A stretch of 11,330 bases of DNA from Leptotrichiaceae bacterium (GTDB lineage: Bacteria; Fusobacteriota; Fusobacteriia; Fusobacteriales; Leptotrichiaceae): assembly GCA_030532815.1 (NCBI GenBank), contig JAUNKI010000040.1, positions 1,938 through 13,267 of the forward strand, read 5' to 3'. The notes beneath the pieces were generated by a model. The model had not been told where the DNA came from. It ran no database searches and saw only the letters and a list, made by a program, of their open reading frames with translations. Below are positions 1-7,368 of the stretch, in pieces (position 1 is the first letter of the stretch; every line of letters starts with the position of its first letter). Position numbers and translations under genes: made by a program.

Positions 1-24
1 AGGATATAACCCTGCAATATTCAT
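1..24 (-). CDS. 5' end of a leftward gene, product unknown (partial)
   Basis: An ATG at 22-24 on the minus strand opens a frame reading MNIAGLYP to the window edge. It is preceded by a purine-rich ribosome binding site (GGAAGG at 35-40, extending to AAGGTG) about 8-10 bases upstream. Only eight residues are visible, so no family can be assigned. The good ribosome binding site is the only support, and no promoter is evident in the 50 bases before it. It could be a chance start. Confidence 0.4.
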
Positions 25-76
25 ATTTTCTGCACCTTCCTTTTCAATGTTTAATTATTTTATTTTCAGTAATTTA

Positions 77-247
77 TTAAATAATCGAATCAAAAAGTTC
101 TTCAAGTAAAACCATTTCTTTTTGAGTCAAATCATGTCCCGATTTTAACTTCTGCAAAAGAGGATTGTCTTCTGCCAGACTGCTTCTTTCCAAAATTTTT
201 ATTACCAATCTTTTATAAAATTCCATTGCCGTTAAGAACCGTCTCAT
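77..247 (-). pseudogene. Remnant resembling the C-terminus of a type I restriction R subunit
   Basis: This is a 56-codon open frame with an in-frame stop immediately upstream of its first ATG and no ribosome binding site. A second ATG at 224-226 would give 49 residues. The tail reads NPLLQKLKSGHDLTQKEMV and then LLEELF. From memory this matches the closing helices of HsdR-type subunits, where an NPxxxKL stretch is followed by LTxxE/D and a Leu/Glu-rich helix. The first two codons lie inside the inverted end of the neighbouring MITE-like element, so the frame appears joined to that element rather than having its own start. I read it as the leftover 3' end of a broken gene. A small intact protein of unknown role is the alternative. 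Family assignment is tentative because only about 35 residues are informative. Confidence 0.35.
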
Positions 248-380
248 AAATCAGAAATAACTTTTCGACTGCAAATATTACATATTTTAAAAAATTAAAA
301 CTATCGACTTATTTAATTTTATAAAAATAGCAAACTGTACAAAATTTATGATTTAATGTATCTTTCTGCTTTATAGAGAC
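241..380. mobile_element. MITE-like imperfect palindrome with inverted ends
   Basis: The left end reads GTCTCATAAATCAGAAATAA. The right end, read on the opposite strand from 380, is GTCTCTATAAAGCAGAAAGA. With one gap these agree at about 17 of 19 positions. The centre is also an inverted repeat: AAAATTAAA at 291-299 pairs with 312-320, and TATTTT at 283-288 pairs with 324-329. The whole 140 bp could therefore fold as one long hairpin. No coding capacity is present and no clear target duplication flanks it. Size, inverted ends and lack of a gene fit a miniature inverted-repeat element. On the minus strand the central stem is followed by a T-rich stretch, so it may also end transcription after dinB. 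I do not recognise the parent insertion sequence. Confidence 0.5.
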
Positions 381-403
381 AAATCCTTCTCCTTTCATAA
401 TAA

Positions 404-1492
404 TTATAATTTCTGTTCCTGATTTTTCAAATCACTGAACGAAAGTTGAATTATATTGCTTTTTGTAATTGAACTTAAATGTATTCCTATTAGCCTCACT
501 TCATCTTTTTTCTTCAAAGATTTAAAATTTTCCATTGCCGAATTAAATATATTTTCCGAATCATTTACTGCAAATTTTAATGTCTTTGCTTTAGTATAAG
601 TCATAAAATTTGAATATCTTATTTTTAACGTTACCGTTTTGGCAAATTCTTTATTTTCCTTAAGCCTCATACTCAGTTTTTCCGCCTGAGTCTTTAATTC
701 ATCCTGTAATTCAAGAATGTCGTTCATCGACTGGTTAAAAGTAACTTCATGACCGTATGACTGTCTTTTCCTGTTATTATCAATTTCCGAATGCTGATTT
801 CCCCTGATTACATTATACAGATATTCTCCTCTGCTTTCTCCGAATTTTTTTACAAGCTCTCTTTTTTCTATCTTGTAAAGTTCGGAAACAGTAAATATAT
901 TAAATAAACTAAGCTGCTCCCTCGTTTTTTTACCTATTCCCGGAATAAAAGATAAATTTTTATCATGTATATATTCGAGAAACTGCTCTCTGTCGTAAAA
1001 AATAAAATAATTATCAGGTTTATTAATATCACTGGCAATTTTTGCACTTACTTTGCTGAACCCTATGCCTACGGAACATGTCAATCCGACATTTTTAAAA
1101 ATATATTTCTTGAATCTGAGAATAAATTTTTCAATATTACCGTTTTTTATAAATTCGGTAATGTCTATATATCCTTCATCTATGGAAGTAAACTCATATT
1201 TATCCGTAAATTTTTTTATTAATTCCTGAATTTCTTTCCCTACATTTGAATAATGATTTTTTCTCACAGGAACAAGCTTCAGATTAGGACATAATTTTTT
1301 TGCCGTAACTGCGGGCATTGCCGACTTTACTCCGAACTTCCTCGCTTCATAACTTGCAGTCGTAACTACTCCGTAACCTACTGCAATGGGAATTCCCTTT
1401 AAACGGGGATTGTCTCTCTGTTCCACTGAAGCAAAAAAAGCATCCATATCATAATGTAGAAAAACCTTTTCAGATGAACAACTTTTCTTCAT
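404..1492 (-). CDS. dinB: DNA polymerase IV (Y-family, translesion)
   Basis: 362 residues, close to the usual ~350 of Pol IV. It is an error-prone polymerase that extends past lesions and mispairs. The palm shows metal ligands in YDMDAFFASVE (D15, main-chain M16) and in SIDEGYIDIT (D105/E106). F20 sits at the steric-gate position that excludes ribonucleotides. TASYEARKFGVKSAMP (45-60) is the nucleotide-contacting finger region. A helix-hairpin-helix reads IPGIGKKTREQL (183-194), and the little finger covers about 245-345. QLSF near the C-terminus (349-352) is a candidate beta-clamp binding peptide. The catalytic motif has Gly where SIDEAY is usual, a mild change. The ribosome binding site GGAAGGAA lies 7 bases before ATG. 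It is the last gene of the operon, 21 bp after the ATPase gene. No LexA-type box is visible nearby, so SOS control is not supported here. Confidence 0.95.
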   Translation of the reverse strand: MKKSCSSEKVFLHYDMDAFFASVEQRDNPRLKGIPIAVGYGVVTTASYEARKFGVKSAMPAVTAKKLCPNLKLVPVRKNHYSNVGKEIQELIKKFTDKYEFTSIDEGYIDITEFIKNGNIEKFILRFKKYIFKNVGLTCSVGIGFSKVSAKIASDINKPDNYFIFYDREQFLEYIHDKNLSFIPGIGKKTREQLSLFNIFTVSELYKIEKRELVKKFGESRGEYLYNVIRGNQHSEIDNNRKRQSYGHEVTFNQSMNDILELQDELKTQAEKLSMRLKENKEFAKTVTLKIRYSNFMTYTKAKTLKFAVNDSENIFNSAMENFKSLKKKDEVRLIGIHLSSITKSNIIQLSFSDLKNQEQKL

Positions 1493-1513
1493 TTTCAGAT
1501 TCCTTCCGTTTTT

Positions 1514-2197
1514 CTATACAGTATTAAATTTCCCCTTTTCTATTTTATACTTGTATTTTGCAAGGTTTGCAAGCTCCGTACTGTGAGTTACAATAATAAT
1601 AGACTGTTCCTTTTCTTCATTGATTTTCTTGAAAAGACCGTTTATAACACTGCTCGTTTCAGTATCCAGATTTCCTGTAGGCTCATCAGCCAAAATAATT
1701 TCAGGATTGTTTATCATGGATCTTGCTATGGCTACTCTCTGTTTTTCTCCTCCTGACAGTTCCAACGGTTTATGAGTCATTCTTTCTTCCAGACCGACAA
1801 GACCCAGTAGTTCCTGAGCTTTCTCTCTGATTTCCTTTTTATCCCTCTGTTTATTAATAAGAGCAGGTATCATAACATTTTCAAGTGCTGTAAATTCATT
1901 AAGGAGATAATGAAATTGAAATACAAATCCTATTTTTTCATTCCTTATCGTATTTTTTATTTTTTCATTTTTATAATTTACAGTTTTTCCGTCTATTCTC
2001 ATTTCTCCGTCAGTAGGCGTGTCAAGAAGTCCCAATATATTTAAAAGCGTTGTCTTGCCGCTTCCGGATTTTCCCTGTATGGAGACAAAATCTCCTTTTC
2101 CGAAAGACAGATTTACATCTTTCAGTATATGTATTTCTTCTACTTTCGTCTTATATATTTTATTTACATTTCTTAATTCAATTATAGTGTTATTCAT
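1514..2197 (-). CDS. lolD: LolD-type ABC transporter ATPase
   Basis: 227 residues, the normal size of a LolD/MacB-class nucleotide-binding subunit. All motifs are intact: Walker A GKSGSGKT (42-49), Q-loop Q94, signature LSGGEKQ (147-153), Walker B IILADEP (167-173, catalytic E172) and H-loop H205. ELRNVNKIYK at the N-terminus and the GLLDTPTDGEMRIDG stretch are typical of the LolD/FtsE/MacB group. The ATG overlaps the permease gene by 8 bp (ATGAATAA), indicating translational coupling. It would power the adjacent permease to release lipoproteins from the inner membrane to a LolA-type carrier. A MacB-like efflux role or another exported substrate cannot be excluded from sequence, but a LolA-like gene in the same operon favours Lol. 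Confidence 0.88.
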   Translation of the reverse strand: MNNTIIELRNVNKIYKTKVEEIHILKDVNLSFGKGDFVSIQGKSGSGKTTLLNILGLLDTPTDGEMRIDGKTVNYKNEKIKNTIRNEKIGFVFQFHYLLNEFTALENVMIPALINKQRDKKEIREKAQELLGLVGLEERMTHKPLELSGGEKQRVAIARSMINNPEIILADEPTGNLDTETSSVINGLFKKINEEKEQSIIIVTHSTELANLAKYKYKIEKGKFNTV

Positions 2198-3353
2198 GTT
2201 TCAACGCCTCCACAGGTTTCATTCTGGATGCTCTTACAGCAGGATAGATAGTGGAAATAAACACTACTATAAAAGTTACTGCATATACTGTTACAAGTTC
2301 ATTTACGGATATATAAAGAGGCAGCTCCTCCAAGTAGTAGTAAGAATTTTTCATATACACCTTAAACAGTTTTTTCAGTATAATAAGTACTAAAGGAGAT
2401 ATTGCACTTGCCAGCAGCATACCCGAAACTCCTATTATCATTCCCTCTATGGTAAATATCCTTCGTATGTTTGTATTTGTGTAACCTATTGACTTCAATA
2501 TCCCTATATCCTTTATTTTTTCCCTTACAATCATGTTTAAAATCACTGACACGGCAAAACATGCTATTATAAGCAGCAGACTCAGAATAGCTACTAAAAC
2601 AAATTTTTCAAACTGGACCGCATTTAAAAGATTCTGATTTATATGTTTCCAGCTTAATATTCTGTATTCATTTTCAGGAAGATTTGAAAGTACACCTATA
2701 AGTGCATTTTCCACTTTCTGGGGATTTTCCACTTTTATCCCGACTTCTGTTGCTACTTCTCCCCTTTCGGTAAGAATCTGCATTGTTTTAAGTGGGACTA
2801 TTACCAGATTTGCATCATAATCCAGAAATCCCGTTTTGAAAATTCCCCTCACTATAAGCTTTATTTCTTTATTGTCTGCTGATACAAGGCTCAATTCAGC
2901 TCCCGGAGCTATATCCATTTCCCTTGAAAGTTCTTCTCCTATAAGAATTGAATTCAGTTCGCTTATATCATTGTTTCCTTTCAATATTTTAAGTTTCAAG
3001 TCATTTTTCACATTTTCCGCACTTATACCATCAGCCAGTACTCCTTTGGCAAAACCTTCAAATTTTATTATTGACTGACTGCTTATTTGAGGAATAACCG
3101 CTTTCACGTCTTTTATTCCTTCAGTTTTTTCAAGTATATCCTGATAACTTTCAAAATACGTATCTTTGGCATTTTTTATTAAAATATGGGGACTTAACGT
3201 AAGAAGCGAAGTAATCATATTTTTTTCAAGACCGTTTGACACAGTAAGAGAAACCACAAACACCGTAACCGCTATTGCCACTCCCAAAACCGAAAATATA
3301 CTCTGAAACTTTCTTTCGACTATATGTCTGAATGCTATAAATAATTCTACCAT
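2190..3353 (-). CDS. lolC: LolC/LolE-family ABC permease (FtsX-like)
   Basis: 387 residues with the four-helix LolC/E layout: one N-terminal helix (about 17-40), a periplasmic domain (about 41-250), then helices at about 251-276, 301-327 and 352-374. Family marks are SVLGVAIAVTVFVVSLTVSNG in and after helix 1, LSPHILI (53-59), REKIKDIGILKSIG (277-290) as the ATPase-coupling segment, and the closing YPAVRASRMKPVEALKHE. With its coupled ATPase it should extract lipoproteins from the inner membrane. Only one permease gene is seen, so the transporter is probably a homodimer as in LolF-type systems, unless a partner lies elsewhere. The ribosome binding site AAGGGAG overlaps the stop region of the protease gene 9 bp upstream. 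The choice between LolC and LolE names is arbitrary here. Confidence 0.85.
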   Translation of the reverse strand: MVELFIAFRHIVERKFQSIFSVLGVAIAVTVFVVSLTVSNGLEKNMITSLLTLSPHILIKNAKDTYFESYQDILEKTEGIKDVKAVIPQISSQSIIKFEGFAKGVLADGISAENVKNDLKLKILKGNNDISELNSILIGEELSREMDIAPGAELSLVSADNKEIKLIVRGIFKTGFLDYDANLVIVPLKTMQILTERGEVATEVGIKVENPQKVENALIGVLSNLPENEYRILSWKHINQNLLNAVQFEKFVLVAILSLLLIIACFAVSVILNMIVREKIKDIGILKSIGYTNTNIRRIFTIEGMIIGVSGMLLASAISPLVLIILKKLFKVYMKNSYYYLEELPLYISVNELVTVYAVTFIVVFISTIYPAVRASRMKPVEALKHE

Positions 3354-3362
3354 TTTTCTCCC

Positions 3363-4793
3363 TTATCTGACATCATCGGACATATCCGACGTTATATTGT
3401 AATTTCTCATAAGTTCAGCTTTCTGTGCCTCCACTTCTTTCACATCAAGTACTATTTCTTCTCCTCTTTCATTTTCAAATATAATAAACTCGGATTTCAC
3501 ATTTTTCACTTTCCGTACAAAATCCTTGAAATCCTTATATTTCTGTCCGTTCACTTTTGTAATTACGGAATTTCCCTCTTCTGCATATCCCAAATTTACA
3601 TCAAAAGGTAAAACTCTGACAAGTACTACAAGTTCGGAATAATCTTTGAACATTTCCTCCTTATCATAAACTGAAGAAAGGGCACCCTGTATTATATTCA
3701 TATAATTGCTAGTCAGTGGTTCAAATAACAGACCTCCGTAAACAAGGTAGGAAGGAGGCGTTTCCAATGTAACTTCCTTTACGACACTGTAGTTTATATC
3801 CCTCTTATCGAGCTTTACCTGTCCCGTCTGTCTTTTTTTATCTCTTATTATTTCATATGTTATTGTATCTCCGTATTTTTTCTGCTGATTTACATAGGAA
3901 AAATCGGTTTTTTCATTTTTTCTGAATTCAACGGTTCCGTCGTATTCAATAGGACTGTTATCCAATTTCAGCAGCACATCATTTCTCTTTAGTATATTTT
4001 CAAAAGGTGAATTTTTAAACACTTTTTTTATAAGTACTCCCTGAGAATTATTTTCCAGTCCGAGCATTTTTCTGTGAGAAGGACTTTCCAATTTGGAATA
4101 CTGTAATCCCAGTCCCGGTGCTCCGTCATACTTTCCGTCTTTTATATCATCCAGAAAATGTTCCAGTATACTTACGGGAATAAAATATCCTATATTATCC
4201 GCCGTACTTATTCCCGCAAAGGCAACTCCCACAACTTTATTTTTACTTGTAACGGGACCTCCGCTGTTTCCTCTGTTTATTGCCGCATCAGTCTGACCTA
4301 TGAGAAATCTCTTATTTGTCAATGTATAGGCACTATGCTCCATTCTCGAAACAATTCCCTGTGTAGTGCTGAGTTTGTCCCCTCCTAAAGGATAACCGTA
4401 TACAGTGACATTTTCTCTTATCTGAGGCAATGTTCCCAGTTTTAATGAAACCGTTCCGTTAAAAAATGCTTTATCCTCTACTTCTATAAGTGCCAAATCA
4501 TATTCTTCGGAAACAAATTTCACATTTGCCTTATATTTTTTGGAATCTCCCTCTTTTCTTATTTGAAGAAATTTTGAATTCAAAACTGCATGAGCGTTTG
4601 TTATAATCTTATTCCCCTCTGTTATAAATCCTGTAGCTGTAGAATTAAAACTCTGTCCGTATTGCCACGGTGCCGTGTAGTCAAACAGCTGATGCGAAGT
4701 ATATACTTTAATCAGTGCCTTTTTTATTACTGAGTCATTTGCAGACACTGCCATACTTAACACTAAGTATATCATTAATATTATTTTTTTCAT
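3363..4793 (-). CDS. Secreted Deg/HtrA-type serine protease with PDZ domains
   Basis: 476 residues. The N-terminus MKKIILMIYLVLSMAVSAND is a signal peptide, with cleavage likely after VSA. The trypsin-like fold has a complete triad: H68 in TNAHAV, D99 in EEYDLAL, S177 in GNSGGPV. A first PDZ domain lies at about 225-330 (NSQGVLIKKV, then NSPFENILKRNDVLLKLD). The C-terminal part contains YLVYGGLLFEPL (349-360), which from memory resembles the PDZ_3 domain of plant-type and some bacterial Deg proteases, and a PDZ-like strand pattern at 405-450. It is expected to act in the periplasm on misfolded envelope proteins. The gene sits directly before the Lol-type transporter genes, consistent with envelope quality control. 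The ribosome binding site GGGAGG is 4 bases before ATG. Substrates are unknown. Confidence 0.88.
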   Translation of the reverse strand: MKKIILMIYLVLSMAVSANDSVIKKALIKVYTSHQLFDYTAPWQYGQSFNSTATGFITEGNKIITNAHAVLNSKFLQIRKEGDSKKYKANVKFVSEEYDLALIEVEDKAFFNGTVSLKLGTLPQIRENVTVYGYPLGGDKLSTTQGIVSRMEHSAYTLTNKRFLIGQTDAAINRGNSGGPVTSKNKVVGVAFAGISTADNIGYFIPVSILEHFLDDIKDGKYDGAPGLGLQYSKLESPSHRKMLGLENNSQGVLIKKVFKNSPFENILKRNDVLLKLDNSPIEYDGTVEFRKNEKTDFSYVNQQKKYGDTITYEIIRDKKRQTGQVKLDKRDINYSVVKEVTLETPPSYLVYGGLLFEPLTSNYMNIIQGALSSVYDKEEMFKDYSELVVLVRVLPFDVNLGYAEEGNSVITKVNGQKYKDFKDFVRKVKNVKSEFIIFENERGEEIVLDVKEVEAQKAELMRNYNITSDMSDDVR

Positions 4794-4814
4794 TTTTCCT
4801 CCCGGATATTTATT

Positions 4815-5315
4815 TTATTTTTGTATAATCAGTTTATTTCCTGTATATTTCTGTATAAGCTTTACAAACAGCAGGTCTTTTTCCATATTCAGTCTGTATT
4901 TTATCCTTTTTTTATCTTTCGTAATTATTTCCAGAAACCTGTCAAATTTTTTAGTACTTATCCTGTCTATTTTTATAACCGCTTCTTTTATTTCATTCAT
5001 ATTTATCTCGTTTTTCCCTGAAATAATGAAGTTTTTTTTAATAATAATCTTGTATCTGAAAACCGTCCATGCTGAAAATAGAGTGTAAATAAGCAGTATT
5101 CCTATTAAAATCGATTTAAGGGGAGTAAGCTTTTCCGCTCCAGTCAATCCTTTATATAATGAATAAAACGCCGTAAACAAAAGCATTACAAAAAAAATAG
5201 ATGATGAAATGATATATCTTCTGTTTACTCTGAAAATATACATGTCTTTTTCATCTTCTATTTTATATTCCTCAAGTCTTTTCTCATAATTTTCCATATT
5301 ATACAAGTCCAACAT
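4815..5315 (-). CDS. Unidentified two-helix membrane protein with a soluble C-terminal domain
   Basis: 166 residues that I do not recognise. A charged N-terminal segment (1-30) rich in Glu, Lys and Tyr precedes two membrane helices at about 34-54 and 66-86 joined by a short loop. A basic C-terminal domain (about 88-166) alternates short beta-like strands (YKIIIKKNFIISG, EAVIKIDRI, FLEIITKDKKRIKY) and ends in a helix. This pattern resembles small bacterial PH-like (YdbT/YcxE-type) membrane proteins, an analogy from layout only. Both ends should face the cytoplasm by the positive-inside rule. The first ATG is preferred because AAGGGG lies 4 bases upstream. A second ATG (residue 7) has no ribosome binding site. 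It sits 75 bp after the ftsB-like gene and 21 bp before the protease gene, so an envelope role is likely but unproven. Confidence 0.75.
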   Translation of the reverse strand: MLDLYNMENYEKRLEEYKIEDEKDMYIFRVNRRYIISSSIFFVMLLFTAFYSLYKGLTGAEKLTPLKSILIGILLIYTLFSAWTVFRYKIIIKKNFIISGKNEINMNEIKEAVIKIDRISTKKFDRFLEIITKDKKRIKYRLNMEKDLLFVKLIQKYTGNKLIIQK

Positions 5316-5390
5316 TTTTCCCCTTCTTTAAATATATAAAATTCATCTGAAAACAAACATCTTTTCAAATGTGCATATCGTTGTATTTTA

Positions 5391-5666
5391 TTATTCTATA
5401 ATTTTATAAGTAATTTCCCCTTCTTTTTTTAAATTCAGTTTGTCACGGGCAACTCTTTCTATTTTTTCCTCTTCACTGAAATTTTTTATATTGCTTTCAA
5501 GTTTCCTCTTTTTTTCAGCATATTCCTGTACTTCTTTTTCAGTATTTTTTATTTCTCTGTTTACTTCTTTTTTTATTAGATAAGTTTCAAATGTCTGATA
5601 AAAAATTATGCCTATTATTATAAAGAAGAATAAATTAAAAACAAAAAATATTCTTTTTTTTGCCAT
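5391..5666 (-). CDS. FtsB/DivIC-like cell division protein
   Basis: 91 residues, the typical size of FtsB/DivIC. It has a short basic cytoplasmic start, one membrane helix (about 6-24), a coiled coil (about 30-62, heavy in Glu and Lys), and then the family signature IERVARDKLNLKKEGE (69-84). In known systems this bitopic protein forms a complex with FtsL and FtsQ/DivIB that activates septal wall synthesis. No ftsL or ftsQ is nearby. The ribosome binding site GGGAG is 7 bases before ATG. It lies 36 bp after nrdR. FtsB and DivIC cannot be told apart on this sequence, so no symbol is given. Confidence 0.85.
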   Translation of the reverse strand: MAKKRIFFVFNLFFFIIIGIIFYQTFETYLIKKEVNREIKNTEKEVQEYAEKKRKLESNIKNFSEEEKIERVARDKLNLKKEGEITYKIIE

Positions 5667-5702
5667 TTTCTTTCTCCCGTTTTTTCAATTTTCACTTTTA
5701 AG

Positions 5703-6167
5703 TTATGTTTTCACTTTTTCATTTCTTATTTTTTCTATTTCTCTGATGAAACTGTCCAGACTGTCAAATTCCTTATAAACTGAAGCAAATCTTACATAGG
5801 CTATTTCATCCAGATCAAGCAGATAGGAAATTATAATATTTCCCAATTCACTGGACTTTATTTCTCCTGAATATTCAGTTAAAATAACTCTTTCTATTTT
5901 GTCAACAACTTCTTCAACTTTTTCAGTATCTACATTTCGTTTTTCCAATGCACGGATAATTCCGTTATAAACTTTTTTCCTTGAATAAGGCTGTTTTTCT
6001 CCGCTTTTCTTTATTACATACAGTGCCAGATCTACAACTTTTTCATGGGTTGTAAATCTTTTCCCGCAATTTTCACAAACTCTCCGCCTTTTAATGGAGT
6101 TTCCGTCTGAATAGGCTCTGCTGTCAATTACTTTTGTATTTTCACTGCCGCAAAATGGACATTTCAT
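5703..6167 (-). CDS. nrdR: Transcriptional repressor NrdR (zinc ribbon / ATP-cone)
   Basis: 154 residues, the standard length. The N-terminus has the four-cysteine zinc ribbon C3-x2-C6 and C31-x2-C34, with the highly conserved stretches MKCPFCG, VIDSR and KRRRVCENCGKRFTTHE. An ATP-cone covers about 47-137 (VIKKSGEKQPYSRKK onward). NrdR binds ATP/dATP through the cone and represses ribonucleotide reductase genes, so it sets dNTP supply. No nrd genes and no obvious paired NrdR boxes are in this window, so it acts elsewhere in the genome. The ribosome binding site AAGGGGAA precedes ATG. It lies 44 bp after the EIIA gene. Its place in an operon with recO and dinB groups three DNA-metabolism genes. 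Confidence 0.96.
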   Translation of the reverse strand: MKCPFCGSENTKVIDSRAYSDGNSIKRRRVCENCGKRFTTHEKVVDLALYVIKKSGEKQPYSRKKVYNGIIRALEKRNVDTEKVEEVVDKIERVILTEYSGEIKSSELGNIIISYLLDLDEIAYVRFASVYKEFDSLDSFIREIEKIRNEKVKT

Positions 6168-6211
6168 AATTTCCCCTTACTTTAAAATAAATAAAATTCA
6201 ATCCCATATAT

Positions 6212-6679
6212 TTAATTTTCTTCATTTTTTATTATTTCTATTATTTCTTCTTCTGTTTTGGCTTTCATAAGATTTTCTCTGAATTTATCTTCTCTTATAA
6301 GCCTCGATATTCTCGCAAGAACTCTTAAATATTCCTGTGACTGATCTTTAGGACATAAAAACATGAAAAATATATTTACGTTTTCCTCGTCAATAGCTCC
6401 GTATTCTATACCGTTTCTTGAAATTCCCAATGTCACTGTAAGCTCATCCACAGCATCGGTTTTCGCATGAGGAACGGCGACATTTTTTCCTATTCCCGTA
6501 CTTCCCATATCTTCCCTTGCGTATAAATCATTTAATGCCGCTTCTTCATTTTTAACATATCCGCTTTTTTTTATATTTTCAAAAAGCTCTTTAATAACTG
6601 CATTTTTAGTTTTAGACTTTAAGTCAAGTTCAACTGTTTTTACATTAATATAATCGGCAATCTTTTTATCGGGCAACAT
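6212..6679 (-). CDS. ptsN: PTS EIIA domain protein, fructose/PtsN type
   Basis: 155 residues forming a single EIIA type-2 domain. The phosphorylated histidine is H71 in GIGKNVAVPHAKTDAV. Other family features are the REDMGSTGIG stretch before it, the hydrophobic FFMFLCPKD strand (105-113) and the C-terminal helices (LRVLARISRLIRED). No EIIB or EIIC lies beside it, so it more likely acts as a regulator, like PtsN of the nitrogen-type PTS, than as a sugar transporter subunit. The symbol is by family resemblance. The start codon lies inside recO (14-bp overlap) and has a strong GGAGG site there, so the two are translationally coupled. Its regulatory partner cannot be deduced here. Confidence 0.85.
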   Translation of the reverse strand: MLPDKKIADYINVKTVELDLKSKTKNAVIKELFENIKKSGYVKNEEAALNDLYAREDMGSTGIGKNVAVPHAKTDAVDELTVTLGISRNGIEYGAIDEENVNIFFMFLCPKDQSQEYLRVLARISRLIREDKFRENLMKAKTEEEIIEIIKNEEN

Positions 6680-7355
6680 ATAACTCCTCCATTAAAAATT
6701 TTTTCATTTCCATTTTCACCTGTAAATTATCATTTATGTATTTTTCAAAAAATATTATTATTTTCTTTGAATATTCGGAATTTTTTTCAAATTTTTCTTC
6801 AATATTTCCGTAATCGGAATATTTTTTATTTAGGAAACATATTTCCTTATATTTTTCAGCAAGCCGGAACCCAAGCAGATTTTCCAGCTCATAAGCATCA
6901 TAAATCCCGTGTTCCAGCATTATTCTTCTCAAAAAAGATAAAACAAGATAGTATTTATAACCTTTCCCTATTTTTCCTCTTGTATCTATAAATTCAAATA
7001 TTCCGCACAATCTGTCAAAAAAACTTCCGTCTTCATAACTGATATCATAAATCTTATTTACACTATCTAAAATATACAACGAAATTTCCAATTTTTCAAT
7101 ATCTTTCGTAATATTTTTGTAACTTTTTATTAATTCGGCTTCATTTATCGTATAATATCCGTTTTTCTCATGTACTGTCATATGAGTTATATTTAACGGA
7201 TTCAAGGCTGCAGGATTTCTCTTTTTTGATTTTCTTATGCCGTATGACACGACATTCATTTTTCCGTATTCCCTGCTGAAAACCGTCGCCCTTAAATCAG
7301 CTTCATTTATTTCCTCTTTTTTCAATATAAGACATTCTATTTTTAAAATTTTCAT
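6666..7355 (-). CDS. recO: DNA repair protein RecO
   Basis: 229 residues, slightly short of the usual 240-250. The N-terminal OB-fold is recognisable from ECLILKKEEINEADLRATVFSREYGK (about 7-32), followed by the basic SYGIRKSKKRNPAALNPL segment and a helical C-terminal domain (LYILDSVNKIYDISYEDGSFFDRL onward). RecO acts with RecR and RecF to load RecA on SSB-coated single strands and to anneal strands. The four-cysteine zinc knuckle present in many bacterial RecO proteins is absent: only C8, C117 and C173 occur and they are unpaired. That resembles the zinc-free E. coli form. The ribosome binding site is weak (GAAAGA) and the gap from the LolA-like gene is 13 bp, so translation probably depends on coupling. 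The 3' end overlaps the EIIA gene. Confidence 0.85.
   Translation of the reverse strand: MKILKIECLILKKEEINEADLRATVFSREYGKMNVVSYGIRKSKKRNPAALNPLNITHMTVHEKNGYYTINEAELIKSYKNITKDIEKLEISLYILDSVNKIYDISYEDGSFFDRLCGIFEFIDTRGKIGKGYKYYLVLSFLRRIMLEHGIYDAYELENLLGFRLAEKYKEICFLNKKYSDYGNIEEKFEKNSEYSKKIIIFFEKYINDNLQVKMEMKKFLMEELYVAR
6684..6690 (-). promoter_or_regulatory. Ribosome binding site for the EIIA gene, inside recO
   Basis: GGAGGAG on the minus strand, formed by the Glu-Glu codons of the recO C-terminus (MEELYVAR), lies 4-6 bases before the EIIA ATG at 6677-6679. It fixes the EIIA start and implies that recO translation reaches into the EIIA initiation region. Confidence 0.75.
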
Positions 7356-7368
7356 ATTTTGTCTTTCA

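Noticed and set aside
309..398. 29-codon minus-strand frame starting MKGEGFVSIKQ just after dinB
   Set aside because: It has no ribosome binding site, runs into the palindromic element, and is A/T-driven. It is better explained by that element.
902..916. QLSLF clamp-binding-like peptide inside DinB (residues 193-197)
   Set aside because: It lies in the helix-hairpin-helix region where the family has similar residues for folding. The C-terminal QLSF is the likelier clamp contact.
2019..2393. 124-codon plus-strand frame across the ATPase and permease genes
   Set aside because: It is antisense to two clear ABC transporter genes, with no ribosome binding site or family resemblance.
5316..5390. 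Possible internal promoter in the 75-bp gap (TTGAAA on the minus strand)
   Set aside because: No acceptable -10 lies at 16-18 bases. The region is just AT-rich.
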